Assembly (NCBI GenBank): GCA_029562975.1
Contig: JAKQTR010000041.1
Coordinates: forward strand, 310,001 to 374,000
DNA: 64,000 nt
Reading direction: 5' to 3'
Source of the DNA: Acidobacteriota bacterium
Lineage (GTDB): Bacteria; Acidobacteriota; Vicinamibacteria; Vicinamibacterales; JAKQTR01
Shown: in pieces, positions 1-9,182 of the stretch
Numbering within the stretch: position 1 is the first letter of the stretch
How the letters are laid out: each line of letters starts with the position of its first letter
Program-made: the position numbers and the translations under genes
Notes under the pieces: model-generated
Told to the model about the DNA's origin: nothing
Seen by the model: the letters and a program-made list of their open reading frames with translations, nothing else
Databases searched by the model: none

Positions 1-1467
1 GGCCCCGGGGCCGCCAGCGACCGAGACCGGACCCTGCGCAACGTCGGGGAAGTCGTCGCCCAGCGCGGCCTGCACATCCTGGCCGCCGCGCTGTTTGCGG
101 CCTTCGTCCCGCGCCTGATGGGGCCGGACCGGTTCGGTCGCTTCGCCCTCCTCCTGTCGGTATCGCTGTGGTTCGCGCTGCTCAGCGGCTTCGGCGCCGT
201 GTCGGTCATGTCGCGCGCCGTCCCGCGCCTGCTCGCCGAGGGCCAGACCCATGCCGTCCGGCGCCTCACGACGAGCCTCATGGCGCTGCGGGCGCTGACC
301 GGGCCGTTGGCGGCGGCGGGGTGCTTCGCCGTTCTGGCATTCGTCCTGCGGGAGCCGGATCGCGTCGCGAGCGCCCTCGTTGCCCTGGCCGTCGTGGGCC
401 GGACGATCAACAACGTCGCGTTCTCCCTGTTCCTGGGCCTCAACGACGCCGGGCGGTGGGGGAGGGGCGAACTGCTGCGCCGCTGGCTTACCCTCGCGCT
501 CGCACCGGCAGGATTCGTCGCGGGAGGCCTGCGGGGCGCGTGCGCGGGCGTCGCCGCCGCCGAGGCCGTGGTGCTGGGCCTCGGTCTCTGGTGGGTCCGG
601 GCGTACATCGGGCGGGACGCCCTCGACCTGAGCCGCCGCTACCTGTCGCCGTTCCTGCGGGCGGGCAGCGGCTTCGGCGTGGCCGCCGTCCTGGCGGCGA
701 TCACGCAGCGCAGCGGCGAGGTCATCGTGCGGCTGGCCACCGGCCGCTACGAGGAAGTCGGCTACCTGGGCGCGGCGTATTCGATCTACCTGACCGTGGC
801 GTTCGTGCTCTGGCACGCCACGTTCGCCTGCCTGCCGTTCATCGTGGGGCTGCTCGGACAAGGCCGCCGCGCCGAGGTGTCGGCGTGGCTGGAGCGGCTG
901 CTCACCTACGGGGCCATCGCCGCCGCGATCTGCGTCGCGGGCGCTGTCGTCGCCGGCCCGGTCGCCGTGCCGTGGGTGCTGGGCCGGTCGTACGCGCCGG
1001 TCGCGGCGAGCCTCGTGCCGTTGATGGTGGCGATGCTGTTCCACGCGGCGGGAGACGTGGGGCGCCTGCTGGCGCTGGCCGTCGACCCGCCGCGCATCGT
1101 CACGGCGGCCGCGGCGCTGGAACTGGCGGCATTCTGGGGGATCGGACTGCCGCTCGCCGCGCGCGCGGGCAGCGTCGGCGCGGCGATGGCCGCGGTGGCG
1201 GCGGCCGCGCTGTACGCCGCCTTCCTGACGCGGCACGCCAGACGCAGCGTGCGATACTCGCTGGCCGCGGCAGGGCGGGCCGTCGCCCTGGCGGTGGTGT
1301 TCGTGCCGCCGGCGCTCGCGCGAGGTGCCTGGCCGCTGAACGCGGTCCTGCTCGCCGCCGCGCTCGTCGCGTACGCGGTCCTGTTGGTCAGCTGCCGCGT
1401 GGTGACCGCGGGCGAGCTGGCCGAAGTCCGGCGGCTCCTGCTCGGGCGCGCCGCCGCCAGGAGGTGA
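1..1467 (+). CDS. Polysaccharide/lipid-linked oligosaccharide flippase (MATE-like, Wzx type), 5' end outside window
   Basis: The frame is open from base 1, so the gene starts upstream; 488 codons are visible. The product is a chain of hydrophobic helices separated by short Arg-rich loops, the look of the polysaccharide biosynthesis (Wzx/MviN-like) flippases that move lipid-linked sugars across the inner membrane. The N-terminal stretch [20 protein letters not shown] followed by [17 protein letters not shown] is typical of the first helix pair of this family, which is why I do not accept the internal ATG at 118 as the start. The stop is separated by one base from moaC, but a functional link to molybdopterin synthesis is not implied. 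Exact substrate cannot be read from sequence; an O-antigen or exopolysaccharide repeat unit is the usual cargo. Confidence 0.75.
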   Translation, partial: GPGAASDRDRTLRNVGEVVAQRGLHILAAALFAAFVPRLMGPDRFGRFALLLSVSLWFALLSGFGAVSVMSRAVPRLLAEGQTHAVRRLTTSLMALRALTGPLAAAGCFAVLAFVLREPDRVASALVALAVVGRTINNVAFSLFLGLNDAGRWGRGELLRRWLTLALAPAGFVAGGLRGACAGVAAAEAVVLGLGLWWVRAYIGRDALDLSRRYLSPFLRAGSGFGVAAVLAAITQRSGEVIVRLATGRYEEVGYLGAAYSIYLTVAFVLWHATFACLPFIVGLLGQGRRAEVSAWLERLLTYGAIAAAICVAGAVVAGPVAVPWVLGRSYAPVAASLVPLMVAMLFHAAGDVGRLLALAVDPPRIVTAAAALELAAFWGIGLPLAARAGSVGAAMAAVAAAALYAAFLTRHARRSVRYSLAAAGRAVALAVVFVPPALARGAWPLNAVLLAAALVAYAVLLVSCRVVTAGELAEVRRLLLGRAAARR

Positions 1468-1468
1468 C

Positions 1469-1978
1469 ATGCCGCGCGGAATCGACGCGCAGGAGCCGCC
1501 CACGGGCGCCCGGCTCACACACGCCGACGCGAAGGGCCGCGCGCGGATGGTGGACGTGAGCGCCAAGCCGGCCACGGTTCGCGAAGCGGTGGCGCGAGGC
1601 TTCGTCAGGCTTGCGCCCTCGACGCTCCGGCTCGTGAGGAGCGGGCGCAGCGCCAAGGGTCATCCGCTCGAAGCCGCACGCCTCGCCGGCATCCTGGCCG
1701 CGAAGAAGACGGCGGACCTCATCCCGTTGTGCCACCCGATCGCCCTGACGCACTGCGACGTCACGCTGAAGCTCGGGCGCCGCGGCTGCGAGATCGAGGC
1801 GCGGACCCGGACGACCGGGCCGACCGGCGTCGAGATGGAGGCCCTGACCGCCGTCGCCGTGGCGGCCCTGACGATCTACGACATGGTCAAGGCGGTCGAC
1901 CGCGGCGCCGTCATCGGCGAGATCCGGCTGATGGAGAAGCGGGGAGGGCGATCGGGCGCCTGGACGCGGAGGGCGTGA
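1469..1978 (+). CDS. moaC: Cyclic pyranopterin monophosphate synthase MoaC
   Basis: MoaC converts 3',8-cH2GTP (the MoaA product) to cyclic pyranopterin monophosphate, the first committed step of molybdenum cofactor synthesis. Family landmarks are all present: [19 protein letters not shown] near the N terminus, [13 protein letters not shown] in the middle, [15 protein letters not shown], and [10 protein letters not shown] carrying the conserved Asp and Lys of the active site, then the C-terminal [10 protein letters not shown]. At 169 aa it is the normal length. The ATG lies one base after the upstream stop, with an AGGAGG-type ribosome site inside the end of the flippase gene. The 3' end overlaps the next gene by GTGA. 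The molybdoenzyme MsrP at 51.6 kb is one possible user of the cofactor. Confidence 0.95.
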   Translation: MPRGIDAQEPPTGARLTHADAKGRARMVDVSAKPATVREAVARGFVRLAPSTLRLVRSGRSAKGHPLEAARLAGILAAKKTADLIPLCHPIALTHCDVTLKLGRRGCEIEARTRTTGPTGVEMEALTAVAVAALTIYDMVKAVDRGAVIGEIRLMEKRGGRSGAWTRRA

Positions 1979-2955
1979 GCGTGGACGTGCTCGTCGCGAT
2001 CTTCAGCGAGCAACCCGCCTGGAACATCCCGGCCGAGGCGGTCGAGTCCCTGCGCCGGCGGTTCCCGGAGCACGCCTTCCTGCAGGCCGGCGACGAAGCC
2101 GCGATGATCGACCTCATCCGGACGGCCGAGGCCGCCTTCACGTCGCGGCTGACGCCGGCGGCCTTCGCCGCCGCACCGAGGCTCCGCTGGGTGCACAGTC
2201 CGGCCGCCGGAGTCGGCGGGATGCTGTTCCCCGCGATGCGGGCGAGCCGGGTCGTCCTGACGAACTCGCGCGGCATGAGCGCCGCGGCCGTGGCAGAGCA
2301 CGCCCTCCTGCTGATGCTGGCCTCGGCGCGACGATTCCCCGAGGCCGTGCTGGCCCAGGCCGAGCGGAAGTGGATCGGCGACGACCTCGCCGGCCTGCCG
2401 ACGCTCCGAGGCCGGACGCTGGCGATTGTCGGACTGGGAGCGATCGGGCGCGCGCTGGCGCGCGCGGCCGCCGCCCTCGGCATGACGGTCGTCGGGACGC
2501 GCAAGACCACGGCCGGGGCACCGCCGGAGGGCGTCACGGACGCGTTCGGCCCCGAGGGCCTTCCCACCGTGCTGGCGCGCGCCGACTTCGTGGTGCTCGC
2601 CGCGCCGCTGACCGACGAGACGCGCGGCATGATCGACGCCCCCCAGCTTCGCCTGATGAGGCCCTCCGCCTGGCTCATCAACGTGGCCCGGGGCAAGCTG
2701 GTGAACGAAACCGCGCTCGTCGACGCGCTGAGGCGTGGAGGCATTGCCGGGGCGGCGCTCGACGTCTTCGATCGCGAGCCGCTGGACGCGGCGAGCCCGC
2801 TCTGGAGCCTGCCGAACGTGCTCGTCACTCCGCACGTTGGCGGGTTCCGGTCCGGCTACTGGGAGGCGGCCGTCGACCTGTTCGCCGAGAACCTCGGCCG
2901 GTTCGCAAAGAACGAACGCCTGAGGAACACTGTCGACAAGGCGGCGGGGTACTAG
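1975..2955 (+). CDS. NAD(P)-dependent D-2-hydroxyacid dehydrogenase
   Basis: Member of the D-isomer 2-hydroxyacid dehydrogenase family (phosphoglycerate/glyoxylate reductase-like), about 326 aa. The Rossmann signature [12 protein letters not shown] sits near residue 152; the catalytic Arg is in [10 protein letters not shown] (about 238), the Glu in FDREPLD (about 267) and the catalytic His in TPHVGG (about 286). I place the start at GTG 1975 because it gives a GTGA overlap with the moaC stop; GTGs at 1981 and 1987 are alternatives. The frame stays open upstream through moaC, but that part is an antisense-looking Arg-rich shadow. Substrate is not determinable; 2-ketoacids or glyoxylate are typical. 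Weak T-rich sequence follows the stop before the next promoter. Confidence 0.88.
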   Translation: MSVDVLVAIFSEQPAWNIPAEAVESLRRRFPEHAFLQAGDEAAMIDLIRTAEAAFTSRLTPAAFAAAPRLRWVHSPAAGVGGMLFPAMRASRVVLTNSRGMSAAAVAEHALLLMLASARRFPEAVLAQAERKWIGDDLAGLPTLRGRTLAIVGLGAIGRALARAAAALGMTVVGTRKTTAGAPPEGVTDAFGPEGLPTVLARADFVVLAAPLTDETRGMIDAPQLRLMRPSAWLINVARGKLVNETALVDALRRGGIAGAALDVFDREPLDAASPLWSLPNVLVTPHVGGFRSGYWEAAVDLFAENLGRFAKNERLRNTVDKAAGY

Positions 2956-3005
2956 CTGAACCGGATCTCCGGGCGGTCGGCCTGGCAGGCGGAGGGTCTT
3001 TTCCG

Positions 3006-3034
3006 TTGACCTCGAGCGCGGAGTCGCCTAGCGT
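3006..3034 (+). promoter_or_regulatory. Sigma70-type promoter for the acyl-CoA synthetase
   Basis: TTGACC at 3006-3011, a 17-bp spacer and TAGCGT at 3029-3034, 15 bp before the ATG at 3049. The -35 and spacing are near ideal; the -10 keeps only the key T, A and final T. Predicted from motif match alone. Confidence 0.5.
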
Positions 3035-3048
3035 AGAGACTCCCAGCC

Positions 3049-4908
3049 ATGCTCCAGCCGAAGCCCGGACACGCGGCGGTCAGGACGTTCGCCGAACTGC
3101 CGTTCTATCTGGCCGAGCGCTACGACCGGCCGGTGCTCGTGCGGCGCTGCCTCGCCGACGGCTTCCACGAGTTCTCCACGCGGGCCTTTGTGTCGCAGAC
3201 GAGGGCGCTGAGCCTCAGCCTGCAGGAGATGGGCATCGGGCGCGGGGATCGCGTGGGGTTGATCTGCGAGAGCCGGCCCGAGTGGTCCATGGCCGACCTC
3301 GCGATCCTCGCCTCGGGCGCCGTCAACGTCCCCGTCTACCCGACGCTCGCCGCGTCGCAAACACAGTACATCCTGGCAGACGCAGGCGTGAAGGCCGTCG
3401 TGGTGTCCGACGACGTGCAGCTGGCCAAGCTCCTCGGGGTGTCGGCAAGCCTGCCCGCGCTGGCGGCGATCATCGTGATCGCGCCGTCGCAGCCGCTTCC
3501 CGATGCCGGTCCGGGACGGCCCGCCGTCCACGCCATGCCCGACGCCGTCAGGCGGGGCGAGGCCCTCCTGGCCGCCGATCCCGGCCTCGCCGCGCAGCAC
3601 GAGGCCCGGGCCCGGTCGGTCGAGCCGGGTGATGTCGCGACGATCATCTACACCTCCGGGACGACCGGGCCGCCGAAGGGCGTCGTGCTGACGCACGCCA
3701 ACATGCTCTCGAACCTGTGGGCGGCCAACACCGCCTTCGGGATCGACGAGCGCGACGTGCCGCTGTCCTTCCTGCCGCTCAGCCACGTCTTCGAGCGGGT
3801 GGTGCTGTACCTGTTCTTGCTGGTCGGCGCGACGGTGACCTTCGCGGAGAACCTGCAGACCATCGCGCGCGACCTGCAGCGCGTCAGGCCGACGGTGATG
3901 ACCGGCGTCCCGCGGGTGTTCGAGAAGTTCCACCACGCCGTGCTCGACGCCGTCGCGGCGGGGCCGCCGCTCAATCGCGCCCTGTTTCGGTGGGCGATGC
4001 GCGTGTCGACGGCGATCGTGAGGTCCCGCTTCGAGGGCCGCCCCGCGCCGCTCCGGGCCGTCGTCCAGCGGCCCGCGGCGGATGCGCTGGTGCTGCGGAA
4101 GATCCGCCGGCGGCTCGGCGGACGCTTGCGCACCGCCGTGTCCGGGAGCGCGCAGCTCGCCAGGACGACCGAGGAGTTCCTGTTCGCCGTCGGCGTGCCG
4201 ATCTACAACTGCTACGGCCTCACCGAATGCTCTCCGGGCGTCACCGTGAATCCCCGCCACGCCCCGCGCCCGGGCACCGTCGGCGTCGCCATCCCGGATG
4301 TCGACGTCCGGATCGCGGACGACGGCGAGATCCTCGTCCGCGGGCCGAACATCATGCAGGGGTACTACAACCGGCCGGGGGAGACCGCGGATGCCATCAG
4401 GGGCGGCTGGCTCCACACCGGCGACATCGGCCGCCTAGATGCCGACGGCTACCTGACGATCACGGATCGCAAGAAGGACATCATCGTGACGTCCGGCGGC
4501 AAGAACATCGCCCCGGCGCCCATCGAGCAGCGCCTGACGAGCAGCCCGCTCGTGGCCGAGGCCGTCCTGGTCGGCGAAGCGCGGAGCTATCCGGCGGCGC
4601 TGATCGTCCCGAACTTCGCGCTGCTGGAAGAGCGCCTGCGCGCGCAGGGCGCGGCTTCAGGGACGAAGGCGCAGCTGATCGAGAGGCCGGACGTGCTGGC
4701 GCTCTACGCGGATCTGCTGGACGCGGTCAACGTCGATCTCGCCCAGTTCGAGAAGATCAAGCGCTTCGCCCTCCTCCCCAGGGAGCTGTCGATTGAAGGC
4801 GGCGAGCTGACGCCGACGATGAAGGTCCGGCGAAAGGTCGTGGAGCAGGAATGGGCGGACGTCGTCGAGCGGCTGTACGCGCACCAGCCGTCCCCGGCTC
4901 GCGCGTAG
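3049..4908 (+). CDS. Long-chain acyl-CoA synthetase (AMP-forming, FadD/FAA type)
   Basis: Activates fatty acids as acyl-adenylates and transfers them to CoA. The 619-aa protein has the ANL-superfamily order: phosphate loop YTSGTTGPPKG near residue 200, the A5 motif YGLTECSPGV near 387, and the A7-A8 region HTGDIGRLDADGYLTITDRK near 458-477 followed by the hinge and VTSGGKNIAPAPIEQ. Length and the GKN(I)AP hinge favour long-chain (very-long-chain FAA-type) ligases over acetyl-CoA synthetase. It has its own promoter and converges on lepB 12 bp away, so it is probably monocistronic. Chain-length preference cannot be read with confidence. Confidence 0.92.
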   Translation: MLQPKPGHAAVRTFAELPFYLAERYDRPVLVRRCLADGFHEFSTRAFVSQTRALSLSLQEMGIGRGDRVGLICESRPEWSMADLAILASGAVNVPVYPTLAASQTQYILADAGVKAVVVSDDVQLAKLLGVSASLPALAAIIVIAPSQPLPDAGPGRPAVHAMPDAVRRGEALLAADPGLAAQHEARARSVEPGDVATIIYTSGTTGPPKGVVLTHANMLSNLWAANTAFGIDERDVPLSFLPLSHVFERVVLYLFLLVGATVTFAENLQTIARDLQRVRPTVMTGVPRVFEKFHHAVLDAVAAGPPLNRALFRWAMRVSTAIVRSRFEGRPAPLRAVVQRPAADALVLRKIRRRLGGRLRTAVSGSAQLARTTEEFLFAVGVPIYNCYGLTECSPGVTVNPRHAPRPGTVGVAIPDVDVRIADDGEILVRGPNIMQGYYNRPGETADAIRGGWLHTGDIGRLDADGYLTITDRKKDIIVTSGGKNIAPAPIEQRLTSSPLVAEAVLVGEARSYPAALIVPNFALLEERLRAQGAASGTKAQLIERPDVLALYADLLDAVNVDLAQFEKIKRFALLPRELSIEGGELTPTMKVRRKVVEQEWADVVERLYAHQPSPARA

Positions 4909-4920
4909 CCCCGGAACGCG

Positions 4921-5682
4921 TCAGAACAGCCGCGCCTCGGGAATCGGCCACCAGCGGGCCTGCACCCGCCCGATGATGTACCGCTTGGGCACCATGCCCC
5001 AGTGCCGGCTGTCGGAACTGTTGTTGCGGTGATCGCCCATCACGAAGTAGTAGCCGTCGGGGATGACCTGCGGCCCCCAGTCGTCGTGGCTCCGGTACTC
5101 GGGCGGCACGTAGTCGTCGGCCACCGGGAGGTCGTTGACGAACACCCGTCCGTCGGTGATCCGCACCGTGTCACCCTCCTCCGCGATCACCCGCTTCACG
5201 AACGACTTGTCGGGATTCACCGGGTAGTACAGCATCACGATGTCGCCGCGGCGCGGCGACGTCAGCCGGTAGACGGCCTTGTTGACGATGAGCCGGTCCT
5301 GATCCTCGAGCGTCGGGGCCATGCTCAGCCCCTCGACGCGGGCGACTTGGAACCCGAAGGTCACGATGAGCGTCGCGTAGACGGCGGCGGAGCCCAGCGT
5401 CTTGATCCACGCCACCAGCTCCGCGCGCACCACGGCCCAGTGACTGGGGCGGGGCCTGGCGGCGGCAGGCGGCTCGGCCTCGGCCCGGAGGGGTGACGGC
5501 GGCATCGTCGGGCGGGCGGACTCCGCCTCTGGCGGCGCCGCGGCCGCGTCCTCGGTGCCGACCTGATCGGAAACGGCCGGCGCTTCGAGCAAGAGCGGAG
5601 CCGCTTCGTCTGCGGCCCCCCGAGCTGGCTCACCGTGAGCCTCGAGTCCTTCATCCTGAGCGTGTCGTTCCTGCTGAACCAA
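4921..5682 (-). CDS. lepB: Signal peptidase I
   Basis: Membrane-bound serine protease that removes Sec signal peptides on the outer face of the inner membrane. The catalytic Ser is in VEGLSMAPTL (about residue 119), the general-base Lys in KSFVKRVIAEEGD (about 161), and box E is GDHRNNSSDSRHWG. One transmembrane segment precedes the Ser. The start is a TTG at 5682, chosen because AAGGAG lies at 5691-5696 with an 8-nt gap; no ATG is equally well placed. This start gives an unusually long Ala/Pro/Glu-rich cytoplasmic N terminus of roughly 85 residues before the membrane helix. A TACACT at 5777-5782 on the minus strand could be its -10 element. Confidence 0.93.
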   Translation of the reverse strand: MVQQERHAQDEGLEAHGEPARGAADEAAPLLLEAPAVSDQVGTEDAAAAPPEAESARPTMPPSPLRAEAEPPAAARPRPSHWAVVRAELVAWIKTLGSAAVYATLIVTFGFQVARVEGLSMAPTLEDQDRLIVNKAVYRLTSPRRGDIVMLYYPVNPDKSFVKRVIAEEGDTVRITDGRVFVNDLPVADDYVPPEYRSHDDWGPQVIPDGYYFVMGDHRNNSSDSRHWGMVPKRYIIGRVQARWWPIPEARLF

Positions 5683-5696
5683 GGCGCGATCTCCTT

Positions 5697-6111
5697 ACAC
5701 TGGCCCGATGCTGGCCGGGTGCGGCCGGCAGGCGCGCCAGACGGCGTCGGACTCCGGCCGGGCCTGGGTCTCGTCCAGTGTACGACAGTTCGACGTCGCG
5801 GAGATCCGCCCGGTCGTCAACCCTCCAGCCTCCCACCGGGGCGTCGAGGCGTTGCAGCCGAGGGGCTCGCCCGGATCGGCGGCGAGGGCGAGGATGGGCG
5901 TCATGGCCGGGCTGCCCTGCTCGCGGATCCGGGAGCCGCGGCAACAGTGACAGGACGCCGGCATGACAGCCGGCCGGAAGGGACATCCGCAGGATGCTGA
6001 ACCCGGATGCGGCCGACACGCGCGCGCCCGGTGGAGCGGGCCGCGCCGCCGCGCTCCGGGTTCGACGGTGGTGGCCGTCTCGGAGGGCTGTCAAACCGCT
6101 GAAGATGAGCG
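5697..6111. other. Intergenic region between divergent lepB and nuoI
   Basis: About 415 bp between divergent genes. I find no tRNA fold, known RNA or protein-like frame. Short open frames on both strands are Arg/Pro/Ser-rich without family motifs, and the best (about 89 codons on the minus strand) contains the likely lepB -10 element. I treat the stretch as regulatory/untranslated DNA for both genes. Confidence 0.5.
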
Positions 6112-6120
6112 TGTTATGAT
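6112..6120 (+). promoter_or_regulatory. Extended -10 promoter upstream of nuoI
   Basis: TGT followed by TATGAT, ending 23 bp before the nuoI ATG. No good -35 is seen at 16-18 bp, consistent with an extended -10 promoter. Confidence 0.45.
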
Positions 6121-6143
6121 GGAGCGGCGGGGAGGCGCGGCGG

Positions 6144-6581
6144 ATGATTCGTCCCTTGGTCACGGGCTTTGCGACGACGCTGAGGCATTTTTTCAGGAAG
6201 CCCATCACCGTCAACTACCCCGATCAGAAGATCCCCGTCTTCCCGAAGTACCGCGGCAAGCAGGTGCTGATGCGGGACGAGCACGGCCTGGAGAAGTGCG
6301 TGGCCTGCGGCCTGTGCGCCGTGGCCTGCCCGTCTGACGCCATCTACCTCGAGGCTGCGGAGAACGACGGGTCCGTGCAGGCCGGGCCGCGCTACGCGAG
6401 GGTGTACCAGATCAACAAGACGCGGTGCATCTTCTGCGGGTACTGCGAGGAAGCCTGCCCGGTCGCGGCCATCTTCATGGGCAAGGACTACGAACTGGCC
6501 GTCTACAGCAAGGCGGACTTCATTTGGGACAAGCAGGATCTGCTCGTTCCGGCGGCCGCCGCGGCCGCCCCCCGACGGTGA
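6144..6581 (+). CDS. nuoI: NADH-quinone oxidoreductase subunit I-like 2[4Fe-4S] protein
   Basis: A 145-aa protein with two ferredoxin clusters: Cys52, 55, 58, 62 (CVACGLCAVACP) and Cys95, 98, 101, 105 (CIFCGYCEEACP), each in the CxxCxxCxxxCP pattern. The flanks (FRKPITVNYPDQKIPVFPKYRGK before, FMGKDYELAVYSKADFIWDK after) match complex I subunit I, which carries clusters N6a and N6b between the Q module and the NADH arm. GGAGG lies 8 nt upstream of the ATG. No other nuo gene is nearby, so it is either a dispersed complex I subunit or a second copy. Its stop overlaps the following Hcy methyltransferase/MTHFR start by GTGA, suggesting translational coupling. Confidence 0.88.
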   Translation: MIRPLVTGFATTLRHFFRKPITVNYPDQKIPVFPKYRGKQVLMRDEHGLEKCVACGLCAVACPSDAIYLEAAENDGSVQAGPRYARVYQINKTRCIFCGYCEEACPVAAIFMGKDYELAVYSKADFIWDKQDLLVPAAAAAAPRR

Positions 6582-8440
6582 GCCCCGCCCCGCTCCCTCC
6601 TTTTCTTGACGCCCTGGACGAGCGCGTGCTGGTCTGCGACGGCGCTATGGGGACGCTCCTGTACTCGAAGGGCGTCTTCATCAACCGCTGCTTCGACGGC
6701 CTGAATCTGACCCAGCCCGCCATCGTGGCCGAGGTCCACACCGAGTACGTGCGGGCCGGCGCGGACGTCATCGAGACGAACACGTTCGGCGCGAACCGGA
6801 TCAAGCTGGCGAGCTTCGGGCTCGGCGGCCAGGTACGCGCCGTCAACACCGAGGGCGCGAAGATCGCCCGCGGCGCAGCAAAGGGCCGGGCGTATGTGGC
6901 TGGGGCGATCGGACCGCTCGGCATCCGCATCGAGCCCTGGGGCCGGCTGGGCGTGGACGAGGCGCAGGAATACTTCCGCGAGCAGGCTCAGGCCCTGGCG
7001 GACGCGGGCGTGGACCTGTTCATCGTCGAGACCTTCCGGGACCTGAACGAGATCCGCGCGGCGGTCGCGGCGGTGAAGAGCGTGTGCGGGCTGCCGGTGG
7101 TCGCGCAGATGACGACCGAGGAGGACGGCAACAGCCTCGACGGCACGCCGCCGGAGGAGTTCGCGCCGGCGCTCGAGGCCACCGGGGCCGACGTCATCGG
7201 CCTCAACTGCAGCGTCGGCCCGGCGCCGCTGCTCGAGTCGATCGAGCGGATGGCGCGAGTGACGCGTGCGCGGCTGTCGGCGCAGCCCAACGCCGGCAAG
7301 CCCCGCGACATCGAGGGCCGCACGATCTACCTGAGCTCGCCGGAATACATGGCCTCGTACGCCCGGCGGTTCGTCCAACGGGGCGTGCGCCTGGTCGGCG
7401 GCTGCTGCGGCACGACGCCCCCGCACATCCGCCAGGTGAAAGCCGCCGTGCGGGCGCTCTCGCCGGGCCACGGGCGGGTGTCGGCGGCGGCGATCGCGCC
7501 GGCGCCTGCGGGGGTGCGCCCCGCCACGGCTGCCGCGCCGGTGCCACGCGAGCACAAGTCGCGCCTCGCGCATGCGATCGCGCGGGGGGCCTTCGTGAGG
7601 ATCGTGGAGCAGGAGCCGCCGAGGGGGCACGACTGCGGGCCGCTCCTCGAGCGTGCGCGCGTGCTCCGGATCAGGGGCATCGACGCGATCAGCGTGCCGG
7701 ATTCGCCGCGCGTGCGCGCCTCGACGAGCGCGCTGGCCACGGCCGTCCTCGTCGAGCAGCGGGCAGGCATCGAGACGCTCCTGCACTACACCTGCCGGGA
7801 CCGCAACCTGCTCGGCATGCAGTCCGACCTGCTCGGCGCCCACGCCATGGGACTCCGGAACCTGCTCGTCACGACGGGCGACCCCCCGATGGAAGGGGAC
7901 TACCCCCACGCAACCGGCGTTTTCGACGTCGACTCGATCGGGCTGGCCAACGTCGTGAGCCGGCTGAACCACGGGCTCGACGTCGGCGGCGCGTCGCTCG
8001 GTGAGCCCACGAGCTTCCACCTGGGCGTTGCCGTGAACCCGACGGCGATTGACCTCGACCTGGAGGCGCGGCGCTTCGCGTTCAAGGCCGAGGCAGGGGC
8101 CGAACTCGCGGTCACCCAGTTCGTGTTCGACGTGGACGCGCTGCGCGCGTTCCTCTCGAGGATGGGGCCCTCCCGTGTGCCCGTCATCGCCGGCATCTGG
8201 GTGTTCGACTCGCTGCGGAACGCCGAGTACATGGCCAACGAAGTGCCGGGCATCCGGGTGCCGCCGTCATTGATCGACCGGATGAAGCGGGCGGAGCGCA
8301 AGGGGCGGGCCGCGGCAGAAGGGGCGGCCATCGCGCGGGAACTCGTCGCCGCCGTGCAGCCGGTGGTGAGCGGCGTGCTGATTGGAACCGCCGGACACGA
8401 TTTCGCGTCTCTACTCAGCGTGCTCGAGGCCACTGCGTGA
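6578..8440 (+). CDS. Bifunctional homocysteine S-methyltransferase / 5,10-methylenetetrahydrofolate reductase
   Basis: Two-domain C1 enzyme of about 620 aa. Residues 10-290 are a Zn-dependent homocysteine methyltransferase: CDGAMGTLLY, ETNTFGANR, and the zinc ligands Cys211 (GLNCSVGP) and Cys276-Cys277 (GGCCGTTPPH). Residues about 340-620 are a MetF-type TIM barrel with LLHYTCRDRNLLGMQSDL and NLLVTTGDPP. The known fusion reduces methylene-THF to methyl-THF and may channel methyl groups toward methionine. The start is GTG 6578, overlapping the nuoI stop; the frame continues upstream only as a shadow. The stop overlaps the next gene by GTGA, so the three genes form one coupled unit. The cobalamin-binding modules of MetH are absent. 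Confidence 0.93.
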   Translation: MSPAPLPPFLDALDERVLVCDGAMGTLLYSKGVFINRCFDGLNLTQPAIVAEVHTEYVRAGADVIETNTFGANRIKLASFGLGGQVRAVNTEGAKIARGAAKGRAYVAGAIGPLGIRIEPWGRLGVDEAQEYFREQAQALADAGVDLFIVETFRDLNEIRAAVAAVKSVCGLPVVAQMTTEEDGNSLDGTPPEEFAPALEATGADVIGLNCSVGPAPLLESIERMARVTRARLSAQPNAGKPRDIEGRTIYLSSPEYMASYARRFVQRGVRLVGGCCGTTPPHIRQVKAAVRALSPGHGRVSAAAIAPAPAGVRPATAAAPVPREHKSRLAHAIARGAFVRIVEQEPPRGHDCGPLLERARVLRIRGIDAISVPDSPRVRASTSALATAVLVEQRAGIETLLHYTCRDRNLLGMQSDLLGAHAMGLRNLLVTTGDPPMEGDYPHATGVFDVDSIGLANVVSRLNHGLDVGGASLGEPTSFHLGVAVNPTAIDLDLEARRFAFKAEAGAELAVTQFVFDVDALRAFLSRMGPSRVPVIAGIWVFDSLRNAEYMANEVPGIRVPPSLIDRMKRAERKGRAAAEGAAIARELVAAVQPVVSGVLIGTAGHDFASLLSVLEATA

Positions 8441-9042
8441 GCCCCCTCTTCGATCCTCAGTCCCCGCTCTTCGATCACCTCGTCTTCCTCGGGGCGCTCG
8501 TCCGCAATCCCAGGTCGGTCGGGGCGATCGTGCCAAGCTCCGAGCGCGTGGCGGCGGACATGGTGACGAGCGTGCAGCCGGCGTCGCGGGTGGTGGAGCT
8601 CGGTCCGGGCACGGGCGTCATCACAAAGGCGGTGCTCGCGAGGCTCGGGCCCTCCGGCGCGCTGCTGGCCGTCGAAACCAACCACGTCTTCGTCGAGCGG
8701 CTGCAGCGGAGCTGGCCCAAGGCCGATGTCGTCTGCGCGTCGGCGGAGGCGCTGCCGGACCTGACCGCATCGCGCGGATGGGAGGGCGTCGATCACATCG
8801 TGTCGGGGCTGCCCTTCGCCACGCTGCCCCGGCCGGTGACGCTGCACATCCTCGACGCCATCCGCGACGTGCTGAAGGTCGGCGGGACGTTCACCACGTT
8901 CCAGTACGCTCACGCGTACCGGCTGCCGCCGGCCGTCAGGTTCCGCCGCGAGCTGAGCGATCGGCTCGGTTCGCCTCCGCGCTCGCATCTCGTCCTCTGG
9001 AACGTGCCTCCTGCGCACATCCTTACCTGGGTCCGCCGCTAG
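8437..9042 (+). CDS. SAM-dependent methyltransferase, phospholipid N-methyltransferase (PmtA)-like
   Basis: A 201-aa class I methyltransferase. The N-terminal FLGALVRNPRSVGAIVPSSE is the membrane-associating helix typical of PmtA-type phosphatidylethanolamine N-methyltransferases, and the SAM motif VVELGPGTG is at residues 52-60. It starts with GTG overlapping the preceding stop. PmtA would make phosphatidylcholine, but the same signature occurs in proteins annotated as rRNA adenine dimethyltransferase-like, so substrate is uncertain. The linked Hcy methyltransferase/MTHFR regenerates methionine for SAM, a plausible but unproven functional link. The product converges with the glycosyltransferase gene; the 140-bp gap contains only GC-rich sequence with a weak hairpin. 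Confidence 0.75.
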   Translation: MSPLFDPQSPLFDHLVFLGALVRNPRSVGAIVPSSERVAADMVTSVQPASRVVELGPGTGVITKAVLARLGPSGALLAVETNHVFVERLQRSWPKADVVCASAEALPDLTASRGWEGVDHIVSGLPFATLPRPVTLHILDAIRDVLKVGGTFTTFQYAHAYRLPPAVRFRRELSDRLGSPPRSHLVLWNVPPAHILTWVRR

Positions 9043-9182
9043 CCCGGCGCCAGGGCCTTCCGCCCGTTGAGGACGGGGCCGGCCCCTGCACCGTCTGACT
9101 GGGTCATCAGGAGAGGGCGAACCGGCGGGATCCTTGGACCGCCCGAGGGCGCGAGCGCAGCCAACGCCGGCCCGCCCGCTCG

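Noticed and set aside
5695-5964. Minus-strand 89-codon frame just upstream of lepB
   Set aside because: No recognisable motif; it contains the likely lepB -10 element and ends in its ribosome site.
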